Assembly: GCF_019175385.1 (NCBI RefSeq)
Contig: NC_083337.1
Span: 170,203,713-170,267,712, forward strand
Direction of reading: 5' to 3'
Origin: Lycium barbarum
Taxonomy: Eukaryota > Streptophyta > Magnoliopsida > Solanales > Solanaceae
Length of the DNA: 64,000 nt
The first letter of the stretch is position 1, and every line of letters begins with the position of its first letter. Under the pieces are notes generated by a model. The model saw only the letters and a list, made by a program, of their open reading frames with translations. It searched no databases and was not told where the DNA came from. Below, in pieces: positions 49,173-61,231 of the stretch. Both the position numbers and the translations under genes were made by a program.

Positions 49173-49189
49173 GCGACAAAGGATTATTG

Positions 49190-49580
49190 CATGAATTGAT
49201 CAGAATCCAATATCAATTTCTTCTTGCCAGATTTACACGTAATACAAAGAGTTTATTTGTTTTTGTTTTAGGAGTTTGTTTGAATTAGTTGATAAGTATT
49301 ACGTGTTGATAAGTACTTCCAAGTGGTGAAATTAATTTTATGAATAATTACATATTTTGATACACTATTGGAAATGATAATAAGTACTTAATGTGTTTGA
49401 TAAAGAAAAAAGGTGGTAAGTCGTTTTTTTTTTAAATTATGAGTGAAATATCCTTTTTTTTTTAAACTAAAGTTATAAATTTAAAAGTATCTTTAAAAGG
49501 TAAAGAATGAAAGACTGATGTGGAATGAAGAGGAAGTTTTAGGTTAACTTAGGTTTAGGTTTTGTTTTAGGTTAGAAGTA
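49190..49580. other. Non-coding, no supported feature
   Basis: AT-rich sequence with no ORF or repeat boundary. Confidence 0.45.
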
Positions 49581-49714
49581 TCTCTTGAGCTGAGGGTCTT
49601 TCGGAAACAACCTCCCTATCTTTCAAGGTGGGAGTAAAGTCTGCGTACACTCTACTCTCCCCGGAACTCACATTGTGGAATTCTACTAGGTATGTTGTTG
49701 TTGTTTTTGTTTTG
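49581..49714 (+). mobile_element. RTE/SINE 3' tail with (TTG)n
   Basis: CTTGAGCTGAGGGTCTTTCG, GGAAACAACCTCCCTATC, then TATGTTGTTGTTGTTTTTG. The same module ends the RTE fragment at 55041-55731, so this is a 5'-truncated RTE copy or a SINE sharing its tail. Confidence 0.75.
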
Positions 49715-50867
49715 GAAAAACTATTTTGAGAATTCAAAAAAAAAAATTAAGAATAAATAGTAAATTTTTGTCAAACTAAAATTACTTATATAAGCTCAAG
49801 TTGGAGATGACCAACTTATGATTTTTAGTTAGTTTTATCTTATACGCTCTTCGAATGTCTACCAAATTTGTAAATAGGCAGATCTATGATCGTAAACTAA
49901 TTTTGTTAGCTTATAAATTCAAAAATTAAACGCGTTCTGACTTCAATGTCCACTAATATGTTTTCTCTGCCTCATTTTGAAAAGTTAATTTAATAAACAT
50001 AAAGTGTTACATAAAAGTTTGTTCAATATACTTTTAAAATTTTGAAGTTCACATTATTATGAATAGTGTTATATTATCAAAAGAATTAAAACACAAATGC
50101 CACATACTAATTGAGTTGGAAGAAGTACCTTCCACAAGCAAATTCAACATGTGCAAAATATTCTGGCCATACGCGGAGAGTAGATAAATAAGAATTCGCA
50201 CAGATCGTAAATCAATGGTAATGGCTGTTGGAAAAATAAATATAAAAAGACAAAGTTGAAGCACAATTTTGAACCGTTAAAAAGTTACCATTCTTCACGT
50301 GATATCGTCCGTATATTATTTTAGAAAATATGAATAAGACTTTTCGAAAACCGGGCTGACGACAAGCACTCATGTGCATGAAAGGCTTAGTTCTGTTTCG
50401 GTTCCAAGCTTTGTATCTTTCTTCAGAATAGCCGGCAATTATAAAGTTGATAACATACTATTTTAAATTGTCATTTTACTTAAAATTAAAACATAATAAG
50501 TATATATTCATGCAATTGAACCCTTGAAGTAATGCAAAACAAGTGCTTCAAATCATTGTGATTTGACTTGGACTAATTCATATTTTATTTTAATTTAATT
50601 TTAAATGGAATTAAAAGCATGGAGTTTTTTATATATTGCCTTCAAATTTATTTTGCCTTCCAATGTGGGATAATTCCACTATACGGATATTATAAATTAA
50701 ACACAAATTATGTAACAATCCTCCCTAATTTTAAAGTATTACTACTACTTTGGAGACAACCTTGATAAAAGGTGGTCCAAAACTCCAAATGTTGATAACT
50801 CTAAAGGTGGAGCCAGAAAATAGTATTGTCTGTATTACAGATGACGCGTCTACATCACAAATCAATG
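49715..50867. other. Non-coding intergenic sequence
   Basis: AT-rich, no credible gene. A 71-codon minus-strand frame (50049-50264) has no motif. Confidence 0.45.
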
Positions 50868-51759
50868 GTAGTAATTAGAATCCGCGACTTTGGACAAAAA
50901 AAAAAGTTGAATCAAACTAACATAAAAAAAAAAGTTGAATCAAACTAACATAAAAAAATATATAAGTAAATTTCATGCACTAATTTAGTGCGTGAAAGGA
51001 TCAAACTGTAAAAATAAAAGTTTTGTCTTTCACGCACGAATTTCGTGTGTGAATGAGACCTTTTACCACACATAAGATAACGGCTTCCGAATGTGAAAGC
51101 TTAAACATTCATGCCTATAATTGATGTTTACTATATAGATTGCAAAAGGAGGGGTAAAACTACCTTTAATGGAGAAGTTTCCCATTCAGCTGAATTGACT
51201 AATTTGCCCTTAATTCCTTTTATTGCCGCCAAAAGAAGTGCACTTGTGGTGGTCCCATTTGGCAGTCATTTCCTGACCTCGCTACGCATCTATTTGTTAT
51301 TCTCTTTAACGCGTGGGTCCCAGATATAGTATTTCCATTCACCACCGAAGTCGTAGAAGGTGCAGAACATCACCAATTTTAGGATTTCACGTTAGAACTT
51401 TTTTTATTCTTCTTTGAAAAATTACAATTATTTTAACTAAATCAAATTTCAATTCCACTGCAATAAATTGCTATAATGCAATATGTGCTCTTGCAAATGT
51501 GAGAGAAAAGATATAATGACACTTGAAGGCCTTTTGTTCCCTATACGTTTTTTTCCTGGAAAAGCATGACTCCCTTTAAACATCAAGCAATGGCAAGGCC
51601 ATCACACTAAAAAATATTAATGTGTTCCCCAAAAGTATAAAATATGTTGTAGTAATAACAAAAATTGATGAGAAAAGAATTATTTTTAAAAATTTGTTCC
51701 TTCATTATTCATCCATGACAACAAAAATTAGAGAAGAAAAAATCATGTTCGCTATAGTG

Positions 51760-52400
51760 GTTGGGCCGGTGCTTTCACGGGCAAATCCTTTCTAGTTTCT
51801 ATTTTTGTACTATATAGAAGAGCCGGTTGGCTCAACTTTTTCGTCGTCCGTTCCAATTTTAAAAAAAAATTATGGGTCCCGTATATATTAAACAACAACT
51901 AATATTAAAAAAAAATGTGGCCTCATATTAAACAAATCAAGCAATATTAAAACAAAAAAAAGTGAATCACATATTAAAAAAATAAACAATGAAAAAAAAA
52001 AAGTGCATCCTATATTAAAAAATCAAACAATTAAATCAATAATGATGAATTTATTGCCACATGCGTATCAACCCATTAGTGAGAGCAAATGAAATTATTG
52101 TACAACAACATACTTAAAATACTTATATATTAAAATAAGATAGAATTTGATTACTTTTTCATTTTTTCCTTACTCTAATAAATGTGAAAAGAGATTAATG
52201 TCATAAAAGAAAAATAGTATTAAATGAAGATCAAATAATTAATAAGTTAAATTAGTGAAATTATAATTCTAATTGACGTTTCCTTAAAAAATCGTGTAAA
52301 AAATAACTTGACAAGTAAAATGAGTTAAACAAAAAATATTTACTAAAATTAAAAAATAGAAGTTAAAAAATGAGTTAAACAAAAAATAATTCTCATTTTA
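51760..52400 (+). mobile_element. Helitron 3' end joined to a Helitron 5' end
   Basis: GGGCCGGTGCTTTCACGGGC (hairpin-like) leads to CTAG at 51792-51795, a Helitron 3' terminus. The next bases, TTTCTATTTTTGTACTATAT then AGAAGAG, resemble the start of the Helitron at 59351. Downstream words such as AATGATGAATTTATTGCCAC match the 32191-35042 element. The start of the upstream unit and the end of the downstream one were not found. Confidence 0.6.
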
Positions 52401-52651
52401 GTACTAATCGTGCCTGCCTCCAACATCTGACGGTTACCTTGTAATTACTGCACACTACATAGTAAACATCAATTATAGGCATGAACGTTTAAGCTTTCAC
52501 ATTCGGAAGCCGTTATCTTATGTGTGGTAAACACCAATCAAAGCAGGGGTTTTTGTTAGCTTCATTCACGCAAGAATTTCACGCGTGAAAGGCCAAATTT
52601 TTATTTTTGCAGTTTGGTTCTTTCACGCACTAAATTAGTGCGTGAGACCTA

Positions 52652-52652
<1 letters not shown>

Positions 52653-52706
<54 letters not shown>
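52653..52706. repeat. (AT)n microsatellite, 54 bp
   Basis: Uninterrupted AT run in the right arm of the MULE. The left arm has only TATATAAG at the same point, so the expansion followed element formation. Confidence 0.95.
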
Positions 52707-52710
<4 letters not shown>

Positions 52711-53057
52711 TTTTTGTGTTAGTTCAACTTTTTTTTTTGTCCTACAAAAGTCGCGAACTCGTAGTAATTAACAGCAAAGATAAAAATGGTCCGGCACATT
52801 TATGTCTATTGCACATCAATATATACATTTTTTTTAATTCGTACCGTTACGCCATATCAATGAATTCAAATGCTTGTTGTATATTTTTTAAGAGAAAATA
52901 TAAGGGTTGGGAATGTCATTAACTATAGACGAATCTAGAACTTATATTTGATTAGTTCAAAGTACAAAGTTCGAAACACTAAATGCATCGTACTTATAAA
53001 ATTATTGGTTAGAATTTAATTTAGTGGTCTATCTCAATAGTAGATGCAGTAGAGTAA

Positions 53058-53320
53058 GAGCCCGTTTGGATTGGCTTATAAGTTGGCTTATAAGCTGTTT
53101 TTAGTTTTTTTGAGTGTTTGACTGACCAGCTTAAAGTCATTTTGTGTTTAAAATAAGCTCAAAAAAATAATTGAGTCAATTTGACTTAACTTATCTAAAG
53201 CAGCTTATAAGCTGAAAATAACTTATAAGCCAAAAAAAATAAGTTGGGCTACCCCAACTTTTTTTTTTTGACTTATAAGCTGTTTTCAGCTTAAAGCCAT
53301 AAGCCCATCCAAACAGGCTC
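53058..53320. mobile_element. PIF/Harbinger-like MITE (263 bp), TSD TAA
   Basis: Termini GAGCCCGTTTGGATTGGCTT and AAGCCCATCCAAACAGGCTC, flanked by TAA at 53055-53057 and 53321-53323. Rich in CTTATAAGCTG words. Better preserved than its relative at 29261. Confidence 0.85.
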
Positions 53321-53323
53321 TAA

Positions 53324-54389
53324 GTAATTATGGGTTCACATGACATAGTTTTAGCTCGAATGTTAAAACATTCGAATAATTGAATTTGAACCTAGTAAAT
53401 TAAATGAGTTGTAAAGTAATAGAATATCAAACTCGATCGAATTCATAAATTTTAAATTTTGAATTCGTCTTCTATACATATCTATACTTTGTGTTGAAAA
53501 TAATAGTCAATTAGTCAATAAGCTCCATCTAGAGGATCAAGTCTAGTACTTAATGGTTCAATAAATTTCAATAGTATCCTAGATAAAAGCCACAACAACA
53601 TTGCAAGAACATACATACCCTAATCCCACAACATGGAGATAGATCATGAAAAGAAGTGGAGTAGGTGTGTATATATATGCGTGCGTGAATTGGGCGACTC
53701 TGACTTTAATATCATGTAAAGAATAGATTTTGGACTTAACTCAAACCCAAAAGTTAATATATGAGAGAAAGATTGCCTAAGTCAATATAAGGAAACCATA
53801 TTCTATTTAGCCCACCGATGTGGGATTTTTAACAATATTAACATTTTTTATTGTTTATTCTTTTTATGGTTCATCGATGCACAATTTCTTTGGGAACAAT
53901 GTTAATGTAAAAGTCTGTTAGTTGTTTTTTTTTTTTTTTGGGTGTGCAAAAACTCAAACAAAAAATTGGATACATCCAAACCATTAAAATTCTAAGAAGC
54001 CAGTGGATCCAAGATACTATTGAGATTTACTTGATCATTAGATCCTGCTTGGCCGTAAGTTTTTTTTTTTTTTTTTAACTTTTTTTTAAAAGGAAATATT
54101 TTGAAAACATTGTTTGGTTATAAAAAGTGATTAGTTTTTGGACATTTTTTAAAGATGTAATTTTTTAAGTTTCAAAAAGGGGTTTAGATTAGTTTTTCAA
54201 GTTTTTGAAAGTTTCTACTTACAAACTTCAACTTCTTTTCAAGTAAAATGCATGTCAAAACACAATTTCAACTTTCAAAAATCATTTTTATCTCACCTTC
54301 AAAAACTATGTAGAATCGACAACTCAATGCATGCTGTCCGGTAAATCAGTGGTGCCGTTTTTAAAATTTAGTGGGATGGCGGTGATCAT
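53324..54389. other. Non-coding DNA left of D2
   Basis: No gene seen. 54040-54310 has poly(T) and TTTGGTTATAAAAAGTG words typical of MITE remnants, without clear ends. Confidence 0.45.
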
Positions 54390-55040
54390 TCATCTTTTCT
54401 AGTGGTATTACGACACTCCTTAATTCATAACTAATTTCAATAATCATGCATGAATATTTAATTTTCCAAAAATAAGAGGAAAATTTACCAATTCGAGGCA
54501 AAATCAATGGCCAATAACTTAGAGACAAAATTGTTCCATCTAGACTATAACCACCTGTGTTTATATTTTTTTTCTTTTATGCATGGCTGAAGATAACATA
54601 ATGAAAAGGAAATCACAAATTAAGGTGGAAGCGAAATCTTGCAATCGCATTTAAAATGTGAGTGATATTTATACTTTACGGATTTATTTTTTAAGTACTT
54701 AGCACCAATTTTAGTTTCAGTTCTATATAATATTTGTCAAAATTTCATGTCTTTCTTATTTATCTTAGTAGACAAAAATATTGAATTCACATAAACTGGC
54801 AATAGACTGTCTATGTATATGCCATTAATTACAATATTACATGATGTTTATACTTTAAGTACTTAGCACCAAACTTTATTTTATTTCTAATTTTGGTTTT
54901 AGCTCTATATATTATTTGGCAAATTTTTTTTATGGCTTTTCTGATTTATTTTACGTCGACAAAAATATTGAATTAACGTAAGCCTGTAGTATGAGAGCTA
55001 CATCTGCACCTGTCTATGTATAGTATTAATTACATTTGGT

Positions 55041-55731
55041 TGCGATGGATGTGTGGCCACACTAGGCGAGATAGGATTAGGAATGAAGATATTCGAGATA
55101 AGGTGGTAGTCTCATCAGTGGAGGACGAGATGCGGGAAGCGCGGCTGAGATGGTTTGGCCATGTGAAGAGGAGAGACACAGATGCCTCAGTGCGGAGGTG
55201 TGAGAGGTTGGCTATGGACAGTATCAGAAGAGGTAGAGGTAGGCCGAAGAAGTATTGGGGAGAGGTTGCTTAGACAGGACATGGCGCAGTTATAGCTTAC
55301 CGAGGACGTGACCTTAGATAGGAGGCTATGGAGAACTTAGATTAGGGTAAAAGGCTAGTAGGTAGTCCCTCGCATACCGTCGTACTAGTAGTCGCAGCTT
55401 TGATCTTCATTTTCCTTTCCTTTGATTCGTGCAACTATATGTTGTTCCTTGTACCACAATTATCGTATTTATCTGTGGTAGCTATTATTTCTTTTTTCTC
55501 AAACTGCTTTATCATGGCTTTTTTCGCTTTCGTTAGTTTCATTTTCGTATTGCTTTGAACTGTTTGTGCTTATCTGACGTTTTCTCATCATGTTTTCTCT
55601 TGAGCCGAGGGTCTTTCGGAAACAACCTCTCTATCTTCCGAGATGGGGGTAAGGTCTACGTATATTTTATCCTCCCCAAACCACGCACTGTGGGATTTCA
55701 CTGGGTATGTTGTTGTTGTTGTCGTCGTCTA
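55041..55731 (+). pseudogene. RTE-type LINE 3' fragment (RT C terminus + (TTG)n tail)
   Basis: The frame beginning near 55035 encodes [20 protein letters not shown] and, after a spacer, [20 protein letters not shown] and [10 protein letters not shown], the conserved C-terminal tail of plant RTE-clade reverse transcriptase. It ends at TAG near 55273. A 3' region follows with GAGGGTCTTTCGGAAACAAC and TATGTTGTTGTTGTTGTCG. The rest of the LINE is absent, so it is strongly 5'-truncated. D1 (near 6002) reads uninterrupted through the site (ACATTTGGTGTATG). No catalytic RT motif remains. Confidence 0.85.
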
Positions 55732-55810
55732 TTGGAGAGAGACAAAATATTCTACCAAAAAAGACAAAACAGATACTGAAGTGAACCTAAAGATGTTCTT
55801 TTTCCTACTG

Positions 55811-56682
55811 GGCTTAATACCTAGATGGACCCTTAAACTTGGCATGTTTTGTAAGATAGGCATATAAACTTATAAGGTGACCAGATAGACACTTAAACTT
55901 ACTCAAAGTGTATTTTTCAAGTTTTTCAGTTGTTTTGAAAACAAAAACTATATTTTTCAAACACTCACAATTTTCATGGCCAAACAAGCCCTAAATATAT
56001 CACAAAATATTTTTTTTAAAATGCAAAAATAAGGCAAACGCATATACATGAGACTATAAATGTGCACTTAAACCAATAAATACTCGCTAATCGCAATTTT
56101 GCAACTTTCAATTAACTCGGATTTTTTTTTACACTTGAATAATTAAAAAACAATAACTTTAACCAATAAAAATCCTTAAAAAAAGAAATTTCAAATTAAG
56201 AAATTTCTAAGTTCAGTATTTCAAGTGTAAAAGAAATTTCAAATTAAGAAAACTGTAAAGCCGAGAAGAAAATCCTTAAAAAAAAGAAATTTCTTAATTT
56301 GAAATTTCTTTTTTTAAGGATTTTTATTGGTTAAAGTTATTGTTTTTTAATTATTCAAGTGTAAAAAAAAATCCGAGTTAATTGAAAGCTGCAAAATTGC
56401 GATTAGCGAGTATTTATTGGTTTAAGTGCACATTTATAGTCTCATGTATATGCGTTTGCCTTATTTTTGCATTTTAAAAAAAATATTTTGTGATATATTT
56501 AGGGCTTGTTTGGCCATGAAAATTGTGAGTGTTTGAAAAATATAGTTTTTGTTTTCAAAACAACTGAAAAACTTGAAAAATACACTTTGAGTAAGTTTAA
56601 GTGTCTATCTGGTCACCTTATAAGTTTATATGCCTATCTTACAAAACATGCCAAGTTTAAGGGTCCATCTGGGTATTAAGCC
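55811..56682. mobile_element. Near-perfect MULE palindrome (872 bp), 9-bp TSD
   Basis: Arms of about 400 bases start GGCTTAATACCTAGATGGAC and are almost identical in complement. Perfect 9-bp duplication TTCCTACTG at 55802-55810 and 56683-56691. D1 carries the empty site: TTCCTACTGCCGACGACG at 6048-6065. No coding capacity. The transcript would fold into one long hairpin. Confidence 0.93.
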
Positions 56683-56712
56683 TTCCTACTGCCAAAAACG
56701 TTGTCCACTTCA

Positions 56713-57339
56713 TGGATTGGACTCCTCTCCATTTCTCATCTCTCCATTTTCCCCAAGTTTTACCTTAGATTAGAGACACATGGCACTGGTTAGAATTAAT
56801 GACTAAGATTTAATTGACTAAAACAAGACCCTAACCATGATTACATAATTAATAACTTATCCATAAATATATTAAAGTATTTTCTCTCTCTTCCTATTTT
56901 AATTTTCCATCTTTTTTTCAATCATGACAACTCTTTAATGGTGATATTTTTCAGAATATAGAAAACTCTTTCAGAAATATACAATTATCAATTGAATAAT
57001 GGGGTGGGTCTATATTATGTGAATTAGTAAGCATCATAATTGAAAAAATGGAAAATCTCACCAATTGAATAATGGGTCTATTAGGGAAAAAAAATTAAGT
57101 GGCAAAAAATAATCAAGTAAATCAACAAAAGATATTTTACTGGGTAGGAAAAGTAAAATAGGAAAAGAGAGAACAATATTCTAATATATTTATGGATAAG
57201 TTATTAATTATGTAATCATGGTTAGGGCCTTGTTTTAGTCAATTAAATCCGAGTCATTAATTCTAACTCATGCCATGTGTCTATAATCTAAAGTTGAACT
57301 TGGGGAAAATGGAGAGATAAGAAATGGAGAGGAGCTCAA
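56713..57339. mobile_element. MULE foldback (627 bp), 9-bp TSD TCCACTTCA
   Basis: Arms share CTCCTCTCCATTTC, TCTCCATTTTCCCC, ACATGGCA and AACCATGATTACATAATTAA in complement. 9-bp duplications TCCACTTCA at 56704-56712 and 57340-57348. D1 has the target once (GTCCACTTCGCATAATC near 5350). The left end has about four extra bases relative to the right. Confidence 0.85.
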
Positions 57340-58199
57340 TCCACTTCACATAATCAAGATAAGGCGTGATTACCTAGCTGTTACGTTCATGTTGTACACA
57401 TTTATTTTACTTCATTTTATTTTTAAAAATTTCTACAACAATCTGAAATCTCACAAAGTTCACATTTCATTGACTTAATAACTCTTAAGTTTTGAAAAAA
57501 ATAAGGTCTGTTTAATTTAATTGGGCTGCCTTTATTTTTTATTAGAATTCATTGAATTTCTTATTAACGTATTGAAATTGACTACACGCCATTTTTCTTA
57601 CTAAACTTAATTTTCGAAAGCAAATCATTTGAAATAATTAAGGTGCGAAGTTGAAAAAAAATAATTTGAAAATGAATCCAACACATATTGACCCAAGTAA
57701 ACATTTTGGATTAATAAATCCGGATTAATTAGTTAAGTCATGATTGCATTGCATGACTTAAAATCCAACTACATTTGGCTAGGTTGGGCCTCTTCAAAAT
57801 GGCTGAGAGCTGTATGAGCGGTAACGTCCACGCACACCTTTGTGAGAAGGGTGGTGGACAGAAATGACCTTATTGTACCTCACTTTCATCTTCAATGGTC
57901 TGCTCTTTCTTTTCTAGCATGACGGTGATCTATGTAAATTTCCAAATCATACAAATGGTAATAGTCGTATGAGTACTCCACATTCTCTGTAACTTTGGTC
58001 TTGTATGATTTCACCTAGGTTGGATCTCATGTGACTAGTTGCTATGTTTTAACAAGAAAATATACTCTAATAATTGATTAATTTAAATTGCGAAAGATAT
58101 TTTTATAAACAACAAGATACCTTCACGAAATAGAAAACACATTCTTATGACGAAGTCATTTTGTTCTACATACTCTGTCACCTAGTTAATTCAAGTCCT

Positions 58200-58500
58200 C
58201 ATTTTGGAATGTGATTACAATGTCGCATTTATAAAATGTGATTAGAAATCGCGCGATCTACAAGTCGTATTTTTGAACGCGATTTACAAGTGGCGGTTCT
58301 AAAATACGATTTACAGGTTTGAAAATATAATCTAACTAACAAGTTGGCGATTTACAACTCATGGTTCTAAAATGAGTTTACAAGTATCATATTTACAAGT
58401 CAGGTATCTGAAATTCGATTTATAAGCTGTTTTGAAATTACATTTACAAGTTACGTTTATGAAATTGCGACTTGTAAATTACATTTTGGAAATGCGGTAT
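58200..58500. repeat. Degenerate short tandem repeat (D2 copy)
   Basis: Repeated diverged words such as CGCGATTTACAAGT, AAAATACGATTTACAGG and TCGCATTTATAAAATG, with a 20-26-bp step. D1 equivalent at about 9500-9780. Confidence 0.6.
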
Positions 58501-59350
58501 AAATTTAATTCTACAACATGATTTTAAGCAAATGTTATCTTCCATACCGTCTATTTATTTTGGTTAACTTAGAACACATTTAAATCGCATTTCTCTTATA
58601 GTATAACAAAAATTACACAGCAGTGGAATTATTCTCCTTTCAAACTGCACATGTGAAGAAAATTTATCGTTTATCAGGTCATTAACCCATTTTTTTCAAC
58701 TAATTAAAGCTAATATTGACAAAATTGTTTTTGAACGAAAGAATGATACGACTAAGTCCATAAAGTAACGTAAAGTTTGCTTCAGATAACTCGTTTTTAT
58801 CCTGCGCATTTTGTCTCCACATATATGAAGCTAATGGACAAGTGTAATTAATTGACGGAATTTCTATAATTCATCACACTGTAAAAGTTCGTCTTGCTGA
58901 GTTTACACGTCACAAAAAAAAGGTCGATATCTTTTAATCTTATTTTTCGATATGATCATGGAATTTAATTTATTTATATTGATTGAATTTAATCTATATA
59001 TATTCATAATGTAATTCTTTTTTGTTTTACCAAGTCACGCTTTAGTTGTTATTGCAGATAACTTCCGTGTAATTTCAATCTTGCATACACTAGAAACGTT
59101 TTGTTTTTTAAACTTATGTTAAGTATTTAACAATAAATTATGAAATATTTTATCTATAGTTTGCTCCATTTTTTAGTATAGAGAAGCAGAATGTGTTCAC
59201 ATTGAAAAACACTTAAAGAGTGACAATTATTGATTGGTCATGTTTACATCGTAATAGGTGGACTTTTAGCGTCGACATTAGCCAGCATGCACGAAATATG
59301 GATTCAAATTTCCAACAAAACAACAACTTAACCAGGAACTTTGGTATACA

Positions 59351-61231
59351 TTTCTATTTCTACTATATAGAAACATGAGTTTCTATATAGGATAGTCGTC
59401 CACCCCAAGGGACCCACTTCCTATATAGAAACTCATGTATTTATATAGAAGAATTTTTTTTAAAAAACATGAGTTTCTATATAGGATCATCGTCCATCCC
59501 AAGGGATCCACTTTCTATATAGAAACTCATGTATTTATATAGTAGAATTTAAAAAATAAAATAATTAAGGGCCCATTCTTCTATAATAAAAAAAAAATGA
59601 AGGGTCCACTTTTCTATAATAGTAGAAAAAAATAAGGTGGGCCCACGTGATGAATTAGGAGACAATTGCAAAAAAAATAATAATAAGGTGGGTTCCACGT
59701 AAAGAAGTACGAGACAGTTGCAATAAAAAAAATAGGATATTTAAATAATGATAATAAGTTCAGAAAATGGTAAAGGTACACTTTGAGAAAATTTAAAGAA
59801 GAGAAATTCAGGAAAAAAAAATAACGATTTAAATTTGAACACAAAAACCGCTAAAGAAGTCATAAACCCAAAACATTTAAAACTTATACCTTCGAGTATA
59901 AGTTTAGACACATACGTCTCATACAAATAATGAGTAATAACATCAAGAAGACGAAATATAAACGATCTTCTATAATAGTATAGTAAATTATAAAATTAAA
60001 TTAAATTAAAGTGGGCCCACTCTTCTATAATAGTAGAAAATTAAAAAACAAAATTAAGGTGAGGCCCACTCTTCTATATTAGTAGAGATAAAAAAATTAA
60101 GGTGGGTCCACTTGAAGAATTAAGAAACAATTGTAAAAAAAGGTGGGGCTCACGTGAAGATGTAGAAGACAATTGCCAAAAAAGAATACGGTGGGGTCCA
60201 CGTGAAGAAGTAGCAGAAAATTAAGATGGGGTCCACGTGAAAAATTAGGAGAAAATTAAGGTGGGGTCCACGTGAAAAATTAGGAGAAAATTAAGGTGGG
60301 GTCTACATGAAGAATTAGGAGACAATTGCAAAAAAAAGGGTGAGGCCCACGTGAAGATGTAGAAGACAATTGCCAAAAAATAATAATAATAAGGTGAGGT
60401 CCGCGTGAATAAGTAGGAGAAAATTGCAACAAAAAAAAGGACATTTAAATAATGATAATAAGTTCAGAAAATGGTAAAGGTACGCTTAGAGAAAATTTAA
60501 AGAAGAGAAATTCAGAAAAAAAAAAATAACAATTTAAATTGAACACATAAACACCTAAAGAAGTCATAAAACTAAAAAATTTAAAACTTATACTTTTGGG
60601 TATAAGTTTAGACACATACGTCTTACACAAATAATGAGGAATAACATCAAGAAGGCGAAATATAAACGGTCAAGAAACGTATACACATATTTTCTTAAAA
60701 TGATGAAGTTAGTCTATACTTAAAAATATAAGACTACAGCAGATGCTGACACATGAAAGCGCTTTTCAGTGTTGTTGAGTAGAAATGGATGATAGCATGA
60801 AACTCGGTAGGCGAAGATGTATTTCAAATCTTTCATTGGAGAACCAAACCAGAAAAGTCATAAATGAGAGAAGCGGACTAAATAAAATAATTTATTGATA
60901 TTTTCAGTTAATTGAATTATAATAATACTTTTTATAATAAAAATTTCATAATTATATTACTAAAAGGTACTCTCTCTGTCCTAATTTATGTGACATAGTT
61001 TGACTAAGCACGAAGTTTAAAAAAAGAAAGGAAACATCTTTGGAACTTGTGCTCTAAAATAAGTTATAGATATTTGTGTGGATTTAAATCATTTCATTAA
61101 AGGTAAAATGAGAAGTTTGAAGTTAAATATTTCTAAATATAAAAATATATCATTCTCTTTTAGACAGACTAAAAAAAATATGGTACTATTTTTGTGTTGG
61201 GCCCGTGCTAGCACGGGCTTTCATCATCTAG
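59351..61231 (+). mobile_element. Non-autonomous Helitron (1881 bp), intact ends
   Basis: The 3' end is canonical: palindrome GCCCGTGCTAGCACGGGC (61201-61218), nine bases, then CTAG (61228-61231) followed by T. The 5' end reads TTTCTATTTCTACTATATAG after A at 59350. D1 has the empty site GCATGCA/TAATACTT at 24333-24347, matching insertion between A and T. The interior has a duplicated CATGAGTTTCTATATAGGAT module (59374, 59469) and many GGTGGGGTCCACGTGAA units (60100-60430). No Rep/helicase. Confidence 0.88.
61201..61231 (+). terminator. Helitron 3' hairpin + CTAG terminus
   Basis: A perfect 18-base palindrome nine bases before CTAG, the rolling-circle termination signal typical of Helitrons. 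Not a transcription terminator. Confidence 0.85.

Larger units (their letters stand above)
50878..52760. mobile_element. MULE with long inverted arms (1883 bp), 10-bp TSD
   Basis: Perfect 10-bp duplication GTAGTAATTA at 50868-50877 and 52761-52770. Termini GAATCCGCGACTTT and AAAGTCGCGAACTC are inverted. Arms of over 200 bases follow, sharing ACTAATTTAGTGCGTGAAAG, ACGGCTTCCGAATGTGAAAG and ATTGATGTTTACTA in complement. The interior (51120-52440) includes a stretch of less AT-rich sequence (51130-51370) and a Helitron junction (51740-52400). No transposase seen. The right arm is expanded by (AT)n at 52653-52706. Confidence 0.88.
54390..59265. repeat. Segmental duplication D2, left part (copy of D1)
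   Basis: Collinear with 4780-10690. Interrupted by an RTE fragment and two MULE foldbacks, each absent from D1. It lacks the solo LTR and RNase H fragment of D1. Confidence 0.85.
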
